A stretch of DNA of 56,591 bases, taken from NCBI GenBank assembly GCA_025462755.1, contig JAOAPF010000148.1:1-56591 (forward strand), read 5' to 3'. Each line of letters opens with the position of its first letter. The stretch's first letter is position 1. Below the pieces are notes generated by a model that was given only the letters and a program-made list of their open reading frames with translations, did no database searches and had not been told where the DNA came from. A program made the position numbers and the translations under genes. This stretch comes from Edaphobacter sp. Its GTDB lineage: Bacteria; Acidobacteriota; Terriglobia; Terriglobales; Acidobacteriaceae. This document shows, piece by piece, positions 33,805-42,233 of the stretch.

Positions 33805-35889
33805 CTACCTGTTTGCCTCGTACCCGTGAAGTTGCGCGCCGACTACGTTGGAGTAGTTGTAGTTGCCGCGGCGGTCGGCGTCGATGGTCCAGAACATCGC
33901 GCCGAGCAGGCCGGAGTAGCCGGCAGGCTGACGCAGCTTATATGAGGTTTCAGCCGGAGCTTTGCCGGTGATGATGTAGTCCATCGCCTGAGTAACGATG
34001 TTTGGCAATGTATATCCGTTGAGGAAGCCGACGGCAACTTTACTGGCTGGCAAAGGTGGAAAGAACTGCTTTGGATCTCCTCCAACGTTGAAGCCATGCA
34101 GCAGTAGTTCAGTCATAGCGGCGTGATAGTCGACTGAGCTTGACTGGTAGATCTCGCCATCGAGACCCTGGAGCGGCGGCGTGTTGTAGTCCTGCACGTC
34201 GATGAAGGAGAGGATGTCGCGGATGGCGTAGGTAATGGCCAGGTACGAGCCGAATTGGCCGCCGTAGCTCGGGTAGCCGGCCGGGCCCTGAGAACCTTCA
34301 GGCACCAGGCTGATCATGAAACCGGGGCCGAAATGATCGTGCATCTGGCGAAGCGCCGAGACGACGTTCACGATGGAGGGCGTAGTGGGATTTTTGAAAT
34401 CGGTGTCTCCGGGATCGATGTTGAGAGAGGGAGTTTCGAAGTCCAGATCGATGCCATCGAAGCCATAATCGGTAACGATTTGTGTCACTGACGAGACGAA
34501 GGTCGGGATACTCGCCCGATCGACAAGAGTAAAATACTGGCCGCCGCCGCCGAGGGAGATCATGACCTTCTTGCCCTGGCTTTTCAAATAGGCGATGTCG
34601 GCCTTGAACTGTTCGGGATCGAGTCCCGCGCGAAGGTGGAACTGCATGGTCCCGGGCGGCGCGTTTCCCGCGGGTTCACCGAAGGCAACAAGGATGAGGT
34701 CCCACTGGGGCGAAACCTCGCGGAGTGGGAATGTGCCGGTCCAGTAACCGATAAGCTTATGTCCGTTGGGCGATCCGCTGCGCGCGACCGTAGCTACAGT
34801 GGGTTGGGGTGGTGCGGAGGCGACACCGGGTAGCCCGCAGGACTGGGCCGGCGCAGTGAGCGCCTGCGCGTCCGGGAAGCTATACGTGTTGCCGAAATTT
34901 TCGGAGGCGCCGATGTACCACGGGAGCAGCGCCACGTTCTGCAGGTGGTACGTTGTTCCGCCTGCACGAGCGACGAAGGCCTTCGATGCGGGAAAATTAT
35001 TCTTAGGGTTCGTATCCGTCGGTTCAAGGAGGAAGTAGGCCGTGGCAACGTGCGTGCCGCCGCAACTGCTCCGGTCGTTGGGACGCCGCGACCCAGGGCG
35101 CAGCCAACCCCCGAACGTGTTTCCCGCCACCGGGACGTTGCGGCCGTGAAACAAAGGGTCGTGCAGGGGATCGTTGATGAACTCCGCGAGTTGCTGTGTG
35201 AGTGGTTGCACGTCGCCGTCTTCGACCACCGCCGGTGCGCCGCGGAGATACGAGCCTAGCACGAAGGAATTTCCGGTGGCGGAGTCGATTCCGTGCGTTC
35301 CCCACGAGCAGCAGAGCGTAGCGTCGCCTTCGGTGTAGTAGGTCGTGTTATGCGTCACGGCAACGACGAGCTTCCCATCCTGCCGGGGAAGCTGCTTGAA
35401 AAGCTCCCGCTGCAAAAACTCGATGTCAAGAACCGCGAACGAGCCGCCGTTACTCTTCGAGGTGAGAATGTAACCGTAGCCGACCGGAATAATGATCTTC
35501 ACCGGTTTCACCTCCGGTTTGCCAAGCAGAGTGTGCCATCCATCAGCCTTGGGAAAGGTGGAGCGCAGCATGGCGTCCGCATATTGTGTGGTGTTGCCGG
35601 CCGAGAAAGCGAAGCTTGAGAAGATCGGGGAGCGGAGGATAGGCGATACATCAGCGGCCGCATCCATGACGAAGGGTTTGCCGGCTGTCTTCTTCGCCTC
35701 GAAGGAGAGCGCGATGGGTACGATCACAGTCGGGATTGTGGTGGTCCCTCCCTGTGCCGGGTCGCGGCCTGTGAGGGTGTAGGAGCCCTGACCAGCAGAG
35801 TGCGCGAAGGTTGGCACAGTACCCTGCGCGTGCGCACGTTGCATCGACAGGTCGAGGAGAAAGACCAGGCAAACAAACTTAATTCGCAT
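33805..35889 (-). CDS. Secreted GH18 chitinase with an uncharacterised N-terminal domain
   Basis: I chose the ATG at 35889, giving 694 residues with a signal peptide (MRIKFVCLVFLLDLSMQRAH then AQ). Residues about 25-355 form an unassigned domain containing LCCSWGTHGID and PLTQQLAEFINDPLHDPLFH. From about residue 365 a GH18 barrel follows: KLIGYWTGTF, VMISLGGGGQYFTL and the catalytic motif DYGFDGIDLDFETP (DxxDxDxE with the acid Glu), then FIDVQDYNTP and MFWTIDADRRGNYNYS. GH18 enzymes cut beta-1,4 linkages of chitin or peptidoglycan-like substrates. The N-terminal half resembles, in layout, acidobacterial secreted proteins with an HE-W-DDP motif, but the HE is missing here (inference from memory). 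It is divergent from the TonB receptor gene at 36203. Confidence 0.88.
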   Translation of the reverse strand: MRIKFVCLVFLLDLSMQRAHAQGTVPTFAHSAGQGSYTLTGRDPAQGGTTTIPTVIVPIALSFEAKKTAGKPFVMDAAADVSPILRSPIFSSFAFSAGNTTQYADAMLRSTFPKADGWHTLLGKPEVKPVKIIIPVGYGYILTSKSNGGSFAVLDIEFLQRELFKQLPRQDGKLVVAVTHNTTYYTEGDATLCCSWGTHGIDSATGNSFVLGSYLRGAPAVVEDGDVQPLTQQLAEFINDPLHDPLFHGRNVPVAGNTFGGWLRPGSRRPNDRSSCGGTHVATAYFLLEPTDTNPKNNFPASKAFVARAGGTTYHLQNVALLPWYIGASENFGNTYSFPDAQALTAPAQSCGLPGVASAPPQPTVATVARSGSPNGHKLIGYWTGTFPLREVSPQWDLILVAFGEPAGNAPPGTMQFHLRAGLDPEQFKADIAYLKSQGKKVMISLGGGGQYFTLVDRASIPTFVSSVTQIVTDYGFDGIDLDFETPSLNIDPGDTDFKNPTTPSIVNVVSALRQMHDHFGPGFMISLVPEGSQGPAGYPSYGGQFGSYLAITYAIRDILSFIDVQDYNTPPLQGLDGEIYQSSSVDYHAAMTELLLHGFNVGGDPKQFFPPLPASKVAVGFLNGYTLPNIVTQAMDYIITGKAPAETSYKLRQPAGYSGLLGAMFWTIDADRRGNYNYSNVVGAQLHGYEANR

Positions 35890-36202
35890 ATCCAACCTTA
35901 CGGACCTCTGACACAGAGGAACGATCTGTACCATCAGCTTCTTTCATGCTCCCTTGGATTAGCAAATGGACTGCCGCTTCCGGACATCTCGTCGCGCGAT
36001 TCCGCGATTTCACCGAATTTTTTTGTTGACCTGTCACACCATTCCACGTAATGTCTAAAAACATTACCCATTTTCACCTTTTCGACGGCCGCCTAGCTTC
36101 TCACTTGAAGTGAAAATCCGTCCTCCACAACCCCGGAATTTTCCGGCTAGGAATTTCTGTGTCTTAAAAAACGCCTTTCCAACCGATTCTTAGGAGACGT
36201 TG
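35890..36202. promoter_or_regulatory. Divergent promoter region, chitinase / TonB receptor
   Basis: In the plus direction, TTGACC (36026-36031) and TAATGT (36049-36054) are separated by 17 bases, a plausible sigma-70 promoter. An inverted repeat, GTAATGT-N6-ACATTAC (36048-36067), overlaps the -10 element and could be a repressor site. A second, shorter hairpin CCGGAA-TT-TTCCGG lies at 36133-36146 in the leader, and TAGGAGACG precedes the ATG at 36203. No gene is seen between the two flanking ones. Confidence 0.55.
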
Positions 36203-39200
36203 ATGTCTTGCGCCTGGAAGAAATATCTTTCCATCTTATTCGTTTTGATCATCGGTACGCCCGCTTTCGCCCAGACCTTCCGCGGTACTGTCTCCGGAAC
36301 CGTCGTCGATGCACAGAACGCCGTCATCGCCAACGCTGACATCCAACTGACCAATCCCGCAACGGGATCCACGCTGCGCGCCAAGTCGAACACCTCGGGT
36401 GACTTCAACTTCCCCGAGCTTCCCGTCGGAACGTACGAACTTACTGTAGGAGCGAGTGGATTCCAGACCCGCAAGATCGCCGGCATCGACGTTGCCGTCA
36501 CCAAAACCGTGAACTTCCCTGTCGTGCTCTCCGTCGGCGCCGAGAGCGCCGTCATCGATGTCACTGCCAACGGCGTTCAGACCGACACTGAAAGCGCCGC
36601 CCTCGTCGCAGTTATCGACTCCAAGTCCGTGCAGGAGATGCCCATGAACGGGCGTAACTTCACTCAGATGGTCCGCTTCACCCCTGGCGCCAGCTCGATT
36701 ACCAACTCCGTCAACGGCTCCCGCACCGCAAGCATCAACTTCCAGGTAGACGGAGCCGACAATGTCGATCCATGGCTCGGCATCGTAGCCTCCAACCAGG
36801 GCGGCATCGCCTCCGTGGCTGGAGGCCTCATCCCCATCGAAGCGATCGACCAGTTCTCCATGCAGTCCGGCGGTGAAGCCGACCAGGGCCGCAATGCCGG
36901 CGCCAACTCCAACATGGTGCTCAAAAGCGGAACCAATAACATCCATGGCGACGTTTTCTACTTTGACCGCAACGAGTTTTTCGCCGCGATCTCGCCCGTC
37001 GCCCCCGCAGGTTCGCGCAAGCCTTTCATCCGAGATCATCAGGGCGGCTTCACCCTCGGCGGCCCCATCTGGAAGGATCACACGTTCCTCTTCCTCGCCG
37101 GTGAGATCCAGATCGCCAAGGTCAATACCGCACTGACCGATACCGTCATCAATGATGCCTGGATCGCACAGGGCACCGCCAATTTGGCCAAGTACAAACT
37201 GCAGCCCAACCAGCTCAGCCTCAATCTTTACAACCTTCTCTACCCCAGCGATTCCAAGTCCGGCCCGGCGACCACCAACAACTACTTCGCCCAGGGAACT
37301 TCCAACTACAGCAGCTACAACGGCATCATCAAGCTCGATCATCACTTCTCGGACAAGGAACAGCTCTCCATCCGCTACCTGGGAACCACCGGTAAGCAGA
37401 CGGCGCCCACGGCCTCCAACTACGCGCAGTACTTCCAGACTGCGCCGATGCACATCCACAATTTCTCGGTCATCCAGACCTCAATCTTCAACAGCAGCCT
37501 GCTCAATGTCGTCACCTTCGCGACGAACTACTTCCTCCAGACCTTTAACGACGCGAATCAGAACTTCAATCCGCAGGCGAACGCCGGTCTCAACCTCGGC
37601 ATCACCAGCCCAATCATCGCAGCCGGCGCACCGTCGATCCTCATCACCGGCTTCGACCAGACCGGTGCCACGCAGCCTTCCGGACGAACCGACGTGACCG
37701 GCCACGTGACAGATAACTTCCACTGGACGGTCGGTCGTCACCAGATGAAGTTCGGTGGCGAGTTCCGTCGCTCGAACGTCAACCAGCTCTACTTTTCTTC
37801 CGCTCGCGGCACCTTCACCTTCGATGGTTCGCGTGGCCCCTGGGGCGGATCGGGCACCAATCTTTCGGCCATCTCGGACTTCCTGCTCGGAGCTCCCTCA
37901 AATTCCTCCGGAGCCCGCCTCCTGCAGGGCAATGCGCAGCGCGTGTGGACACTCAACACCATTGACGCGTGGGCGCAGGATGACTTCAAGGTCACCCCGA
38001 GGCTCACCCTGAACTACGGCGTCCGCTACACCATTCCGGGTGTAATTCATGCGGCAGCAGACGACATCTACCAGTTCGTGCCCGGCCCCACACCTGGTTT
38101 CCAGAAGGGCTACTATCCCGAGTACTACGGCGGCGTAGCACCTCGCGTCGGCTTCGCCTACTCGCCGTTTGACAACAACACCACGGTCGTCCGCGGTTCG
38201 TACGGCATCTTCTACGACTTCCCGGCCATGAGCAGCTGGGTCACGGGAACCACCACCAACGGTGGCGCGAATTACGCTCAGAACAACCCTGCCGGTCCCG
38301 ACGCCGCTGCCATCTTCGTGCAGTCCAACGTGAACTGGCAGGTAGGTGTCAATCCCTTCACCGGTTCGAATGCTCCGCAGGTTGGAGCTTTCGGCGTCAA
38401 CCAGAACTTCAAAATGCCTCGCGCCACCGTCGTCAGTTTGAACGTCGAGCAGCAGCTCTCCAGGTCCACTCTCTTCACCGTCGGTTATGTAGGCACCTTC
38501 GGTCAGCACCTCGAAGTGCTCTATGACATCAATCAGCCGGTTGCCAGCGGAACTTCTGTCGCGAACCCTCGCCCCTACCTGCAGACGTCCTTCCCCAACG
38601 AGAACCCCATCTTCGTGGGCAAGCCTCTTCTCGGCATCAACCAGCTCAACTTCGCAGCGGCCTCGAATTATCACGCGCTTCAGGCCACAGTAAAGCAAGC
38701 GGCCTGGAAGGGCGTCCAAACCACTCTCAACTACACGTGGGGCAAGTCGCTCGATGATGTCTCCTCCAACACCACTCCGATGAACAGCTACAACCTCCAT
38801 CAGGACTATGGCCCTAGCACCTTCGATAACCGCCAGCTTCTGAACGGCTTCGTCTACTACTCCGTGCCCCAGCTTGGCCACTTCATGCCCAGGCTCACCA
38901 AGGGCTTCCAACTCAACGCCATCTACACCTACTCGAGCGGCGTGCCCATCAGCCCCCAGTACAGCACCAACGTGGACGGAACCGGCGAGTTGAAGAACCG
39001 CCCCAACTACAACGGCGCCAACGCCTACGTTGGCGGAGCGCAGCTTTCCAGCAGCACGGCCAGCGGACGTCAATACCGCTGGCTATCCAACGCCAACGGC
39101 GCCTTCACCTGCCCGGGTGGTCCGGGCGCGGCGTCGAATCCAGCCAGTTGCACCGCCTCGGTCACGGGCGTCTACGGCAACGAACGCCGCAACGCCTTCA

Positions 39201-39448
39201 CCGGCCCGAACTTCCGGTATGTTGACTTCTCCGTCTTCAAGCACACGCCCATCACCGAGAAGGTCATGAGCGAGTTCCGTGTGGAGATCTTCAATATCTT
39301 CAACTTCAACAACTTCGCCGCCCCGGGTCTAAACCCGACCAGCAGCACCTTCGGTCTCATCACCAACACCCGAAACGGTGCCAACGCACCTGGTATCGGC
39401 AACGGCGAGCCCTTCAACATCCAGCTCGCCTTGAAAATCTCCTTCTAA
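36203..39448 (+). CDS. Oar-like TonB-dependent outer-membrane receptor
   Basis: The ATG at 36203 is preceded by TAGGAG at eight bases. The 1081-residue protein has a signal peptide (MSCAWKKYLSILFVLIIGTP ending AFAQ), then a carboxypeptidase-regulatory-like domain (FRGTVSGTVVDAQNAVIANA), then a plug domain (EMPMNGRNFTQMVRFTPG and MVLKSGTNNIHGDVFYFDRN), then the barrel, ending FNIQLALKISF. The codon usage is markedly C-rich at third positions, stronger than in the minus-strand genes nearby, which suggests high expression. It is divergent from the chitinase gene and may take up a related oligosaccharide (inference). A GC-rich hairpin follows at 39514-39537. Confidence 0.92.
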   Translation: MSCAWKKYLSILFVLIIGTPAFAQTFRGTVSGTVVDAQNAVIANADIQLTNPATGSTLRAKSNTSGDFNFPELPVGTYELTVGASGFQTRKIAGIDVAVTKTVNFPVVLSVGAESAVIDVTANGVQTDTESAALVAVIDSKSVQEMPMNGRNFTQMVRFTPGASSITNSVNGSRTASINFQVDGADNVDPWLGIVASNQGGIASVAGGLIPIEAIDQFSMQSGGEADQGRNAGANSNMVLKSGTNNIHGDVFYFDRNEFFAAISPVAPAGSRKPFIRDHQGGFTLGGPIWKDHTFLFLAGEIQIAKVNTALTDTVINDAWIAQGTANLAKYKLQPNQLSLNLYNLLYPSDSKSGPATTNNYFAQGTSNYSSYNGIIKLDHHFSDKEQLSIRYLGTTGKQTAPTASNYAQYFQTAPMHIHNFSVIQTSIFNSSLLNVVTFATNYFLQTFNDANQNFNPQANAGLNLGITSPIIAAGAPSILITGFDQTGATQPSGRTDVTGHVTDNFHWTVGRHQMKFGGEFRRSNVNQLYFSSARGTFTFDGSRGPWGGSGTNLSAISDFLLGAPSNSSGARLLQGNAQRVWTLNTIDAWAQDDFKVTPRLTLNYGVRYTIPGVIHAAADDIYQFVPGPTPGFQKGYYPEYYGGVAPRVGFAYSPFDNNTTVVRGSYGIFYDFPAMSSWVTGTTTNGGANYAQNNPAGPDAAAIFVQSNVNWQVGVNPFTGSNAPQVGAFGVNQNFKMPRATVVSLNVEQQLSRSTLFTVGYVGTFGQHLEVLYDINQPVASGTSVANPRPYLQTSFPNENPIFVGKPLLGINQLNFAAASNYHALQATVKQAAWKGVQTTLNYTWGKSLDDVSSNTTPMNSYNLHQDYGPSTFDNRQLLNGFVYYSVPQLGHFMPRLTKGFQLNAIYTYSSGVPISPQYSTNVDGTGELKNRPNYNGANAYVGGAQLSSSTASGRQYRWLSNANGAFTCPGGPGAASNPASCTASVTGVYGNERRNAFTGPNFRYVDFSVFKHTPITEKVMSEFRVEIFNIFNFNNFAAPGLNPTSSTFGLITNTRNGANAPGIGNGEPFNIQLALKISF

Positions 39449-39513
39449 CGGAAGCAAAGTTCCTAAAGGATAAAATGCCAATGACGTTTGCTTGAGATCG
39501 TAGCGATCCTCCT

Positions 39514-39537
39514 GCGCCGCCAAGCCAGTGGCGGCGC
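39514..39537. terminator. GC-rich hairpin downstream of TonB receptor gene
   Basis: GCGCCGCC (39514-39521) pairs perfectly with GGCGGCGC (39530-39537), leaving an eight-base loop (AAGCCAGT). It lies 65 bases after the stop at 39448 and about 200 bases before the next gene. There is no clear T-run, so a Rho-independent role is uncertain. Confidence 0.45.
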
Positions 39538-39740
39538 GGGGCACGCCTGAAAGATCGATCTGCCGTTCTCCATAGCGTCGAGAACCAGGCTCAGCTCCCG
39601 AGTTATGACGACTTCCTCCGAAGATCGGCAGGAGGTCATCCCTGGGAGACTGGCTCGACACGCCACATGTTGTTCGACTCCAGAGCACTGTATCTTCCGG
39701 TTGCCGTTCATCACACGCTTTCGATGTGGAGATTAGATAA

Positions 39741-41396
39741 ATGGGAATTACGAGACGCGATTTCTTGACGCGGGTTGGACAGGCCGGTGGATACAGTGCC
39801 GCCTTTTTGACCATGCAGGGGTTGGGCTTGGTCGAAGCGCGCCCGGCGAAGGCTGAGCCGCTACAAGCAATGCCTGGTTCGGGCAATGGAACCAAAGTAG
39901 TCGTGCTTGGAGGCGGCATAGCCGGGCTGGTGGCGGCCTACGAACTCCGAGCGCTGGGGTACGAGTGTACGGTTCTCGAAGCGCGAGACAGACCCGGTGG
40001 TCGCAACTGGACGGTGCGCGGTGGAGACAAGGTCAGTTTTCTGGATGGCACAACGCAGTCCTGCACATGGGACAAGGGCCACTACCAGAACTTCGGCCCT
40101 GCTCGTCTTCCATCGATTCATCCGACGATCTTGGGATACTGCCGAAAACTCGGTGTGGAACTGCAGGTCGAAGTGAACATGAGCCGGTCCGCTTACCTGC
40201 AGAATGACAATGTGAACGGCGGTAAGCCGGCTGTCATGCGTCAAGTGGTCAATGACACTCGCGGACATGTAAGCGAGTTGCTTTCGAAGAGTATTCATCA
40301 AGGAGCGCTCGATCAGGACCTCTCACAGGAAGATCGCGACCGCATGTTGAGCTTCCTGCGCATCTATGGAGCGCTTGACGAGGCAGGCAAATACAACGGC
40401 TGCGACCGCGCAGGCTACGCGAAGACAGCGGGTGCAGGCGATGAAACGGGCGTGCTGAGCCAGCCGATCGACATGCATACGTTGCTGGATGAGAGTTTCT
40501 GGCAGGGCATGCTCTTCGATGAGCAGTTCGACATGCAGGCGACCATGTTCCAGCCAGTCGGTGGCATGGACCGGATCCCGTATGCTTTCGCAAAGTCGCT
40601 CGGCGATAGCGTGAAATACGACTCGCCAGTGACCGAGATTCGTAAGACGTCCAAGGGAGTCACTGTCAGCTATCGGCAGAAGGGCGCCGCGAAGACGATC
40701 GACGCGGATTACTGCGTCTGTACCATGCCCCTGACCCTTCTTCGGTCAACGCCGAATGACTTCAGCGCTCCCTACAAAAAAGTCATCGACGAATGCACCT
40801 ACGCGAGCGCCTACAAAATTGCATGGGAGAGCCGGCGATTCTGGGAGCAGGACTACAACATCTACGGCGGCCTGGAGTTTGTAACCACCGGATGCAGTCC
40901 GATCTGGTTTCCTTCAGCGGGTCTGTTCAGCGACCGCGGCGTGCTCGTAAGCGGATACACCGACGAGTCGAACTCCCCGTTCGGCAAATTGACGATGCCG
41001 GAGAAAGTAACCGAAAGCCGCAAGTCGATCGAGCGCCTGCATCCGGGCCACGGCAAAGAGCTCGAAAAGCCGATGTATGTCAGCTGGGGCAAGATCCAAT
41101 ACAACGAAGGCTCCTGGATCCGCAGCTATGGTCCGGGCCAGCAAAGGTCGTCCGGTTCGGGTTCGGCGCGGCTGCCGGGACAGGCACCGATCGCCTCGCC
41201 GAGACAGATTAACCCGGGCTACGAAACGCTAGTCGAGCCAGATGGCCCAATTGTCTTCGCCGGGGATCACGTCAGTCATATCGTCGCTTGGCAAGAGGGA
41301 GCTGCGTTGAGCGCCCTTCGTGCGGTGCAGCAGGTCTGCGACAGAGTGAAGGCAGCGAAGCTGGCAGTTAGCGGAACCGCCGTGAAGTCAGAGTAA
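39741..41396 (+). CDS. Tat-exported flavin monoamine oxidase-like protein
   Basis: The protein has 551 residues with a twin-arginine signal (MGITRRDFLTRVGQAGGYSA). The FAD-binding Rossmann motif VVVLGGGIAGLVAAYEL begins near residue 53, and LEARDRPGGRNWTVRGGD is the second conserved flavin element. The C-terminal FAD motif is present as GPIVFAGDHVSHIVAWQEGA. The middle of the protein is rich in aromatic residues (SAYKIAWESRRFWEQDYNIY), as in amine oxidases. It would oxidise an amine in the periplasm, producing hydrogen peroxide and an aldehyde. It starts a plus-strand group with a DUF305 protein and an LVIVD-repeat protein. Confidence 0.9.
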   Translation: MGITRRDFLTRVGQAGGYSAAFLTMQGLGLVEARPAKAEPLQAMPGSGNGTKVVVLGGGIAGLVAAYELRALGYECTVLEARDRPGGRNWTVRGGDKVSFLDGTTQSCTWDKGHYQNFGPARLPSIHPTILGYCRKLGVELQVEVNMSRSAYLQNDNVNGGKPAVMRQVVNDTRGHVSELLSKSIHQGALDQDLSQEDRDRMLSFLRIYGALDEAGKYNGCDRAGYAKTAGAGDETGVLSQPIDMHTLLDESFWQGMLFDEQFDMQATMFQPVGGMDRIPYAFAKSLGDSVKYDSPVTEIRKTSKGVTVSYRQKGAAKTIDADYCVCTMPLTLLRSTPNDFSAPYKKVIDECTYASAYKIAWESRRFWEQDYNIYGGLEFVTTGCSPIWFPSAGLFSDRGVLVSGYTDESNSPFGKLTMPEKVTESRKSIERLHPGHGKELEKPMYVSWGKIQYNEGSWIRSYGPGQQRSSGSGSARLPGQAPIASPRQINPGYETLVEPDGPIVFAGDHVSHIVAWQEGAALSALRAVQQVCDRVKAAKLAVSGTAVKSE

Positions 41397-41513
41397 GACG
41401 CTGACAGCTTGATCAGTTTTTTAAGAAGCCCGAGTGTGAGTCTTACACCACGGTTGTTTCGTCACTGCTACTACACCGATTCCCATAGAGACGCGTTGGA
41501 GGAAGCAACGACC

Positions 41514-42233
41514 ATGTCGTCCAGGTTTTTGTTGTTTAGCGCCGCGGTGCTTTCGCTGGTTCCCGCTATGGCGCAGTGCCAGCAGGCAAACACCGCACCC
41601 GGTGGCGTGTCCATCGTGCAACCGGGTGCACCCGGCCACAGCAACAAGACTCTAACGCCCGAGACGGCGAGTGCCGCGCCGCGAAAGCCCTCCGAGGCCG
41701 ACATCAAATTCATGCAGGGCATGATCATGCACCACTCCCAGGCTGTCGAGATGACGGACCTGTTGCGTACGCGAAGCCAGGACAAAGAGGTCCAGGCCTT
41801 AGGCAAACGCATCAGTATCTCGCAGACCGATGAGATGCGATTCATGAAGCAGTGGCTGACCGATCGCGGACTTCCGCTCTCCGAGCATGGCTCGATGGAC
41901 ATGGCGGGAATGGATATGTCCGGCATGGACCACGCCGGCATGGACCATGCCAGCATGGATCACATGGACATGGGCCCCATGCCCACGATGCCCGGCATGT
42001 TGACGCCGGCGCAGATGAAGGCATTGGCGGCAGCGACCGGCCCGGCCTTCGACCACCTCTTTTTGACCGGCATGATCCAACATCACACCGGCGCCCTGAC
42101 GATGGTGAAGGACCTTTTCGCGTCGCCAGGAGCGGGCCAGGATCCCCAGTTGTTTGATTTTGCGAGCGACGTAGATAACACCCAGCAGGCGGAGATTGAC
42201 ATCATGCGGCACATGCTAAAGGAGAAACAATGA
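41514..42233 (+). CDS. Exported DUF305 protein with Met/His-rich region
   Basis: The ATG at 41514 follows GGAGGAAGC and gives 239 residues with a signal peptide (MSSRFLLFSAAVLSLVPAMA). The DUF305 hallmark FMQGMIMHHSQAVEMTDLL appears at about 63-80 and again as FLTGMIQHHTGALTMVKDLF near the end, so two copies of the M-HH four-helix motif frame the protein. Between them lies a stretch of MDMAGMDMSGMDHAGMDH-type repeats, about 35 residues very rich in Met, His and Asp. This composition is typical of copper- or silver-binding periplasmic proteins, which is an inference here. The TGA overlaps the ATG of the next gene by four bases. Confidence 0.9.
   Translation: MSSRFLLFSAAVLSLVPAMAQCQQANTAPGGVSIVQPGAPGHSNKTLTPETASAAPRKPSEADIKFMQGMIMHHSQAVEMTDLLRTRSQDKEVQALGKRISISQTDEMRFMKQWLTDRGLPLSEHGSMDMAGMDMSGMDHAGMDHASMDHMDMGPMPTMPGMLTPAQMKALAAATGPAFDHLFLTGMIQHHTGALTMVKDLFASPGAGQDPQLFDFASDVDNTQQAEIDIMRHMLKEKQ

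Noticed and set aside
36236-37459. 407-codon minus-strand frame
   Set aside because: It is another antisense shadow of the same receptor, with a repetitive Gly/Asp/Val composition and no domain.
37898-39073. 391-codon minus-strand frame
   Set aside because: It is antisense to the TonB receptor. It is low-complexity (rich in Val, Gly, Asp) and arises from the C-rich third positions of the real gene.
39329-39919. 196-codon minus-strand frame spanning the gap after the third receptor
   Set aside because: It overlaps the ends of two well-supported plus-strand genes and has no recognisable motif.
41881-41990. Repeat array in the DUF305 gene considered as a CRISPR or tandem repeat
   Set aside because: The repetition follows codons for Met, Asp, His and Gly. 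It is a protein-level repeat with no spacers, and no CRISPR array was found anywhere.
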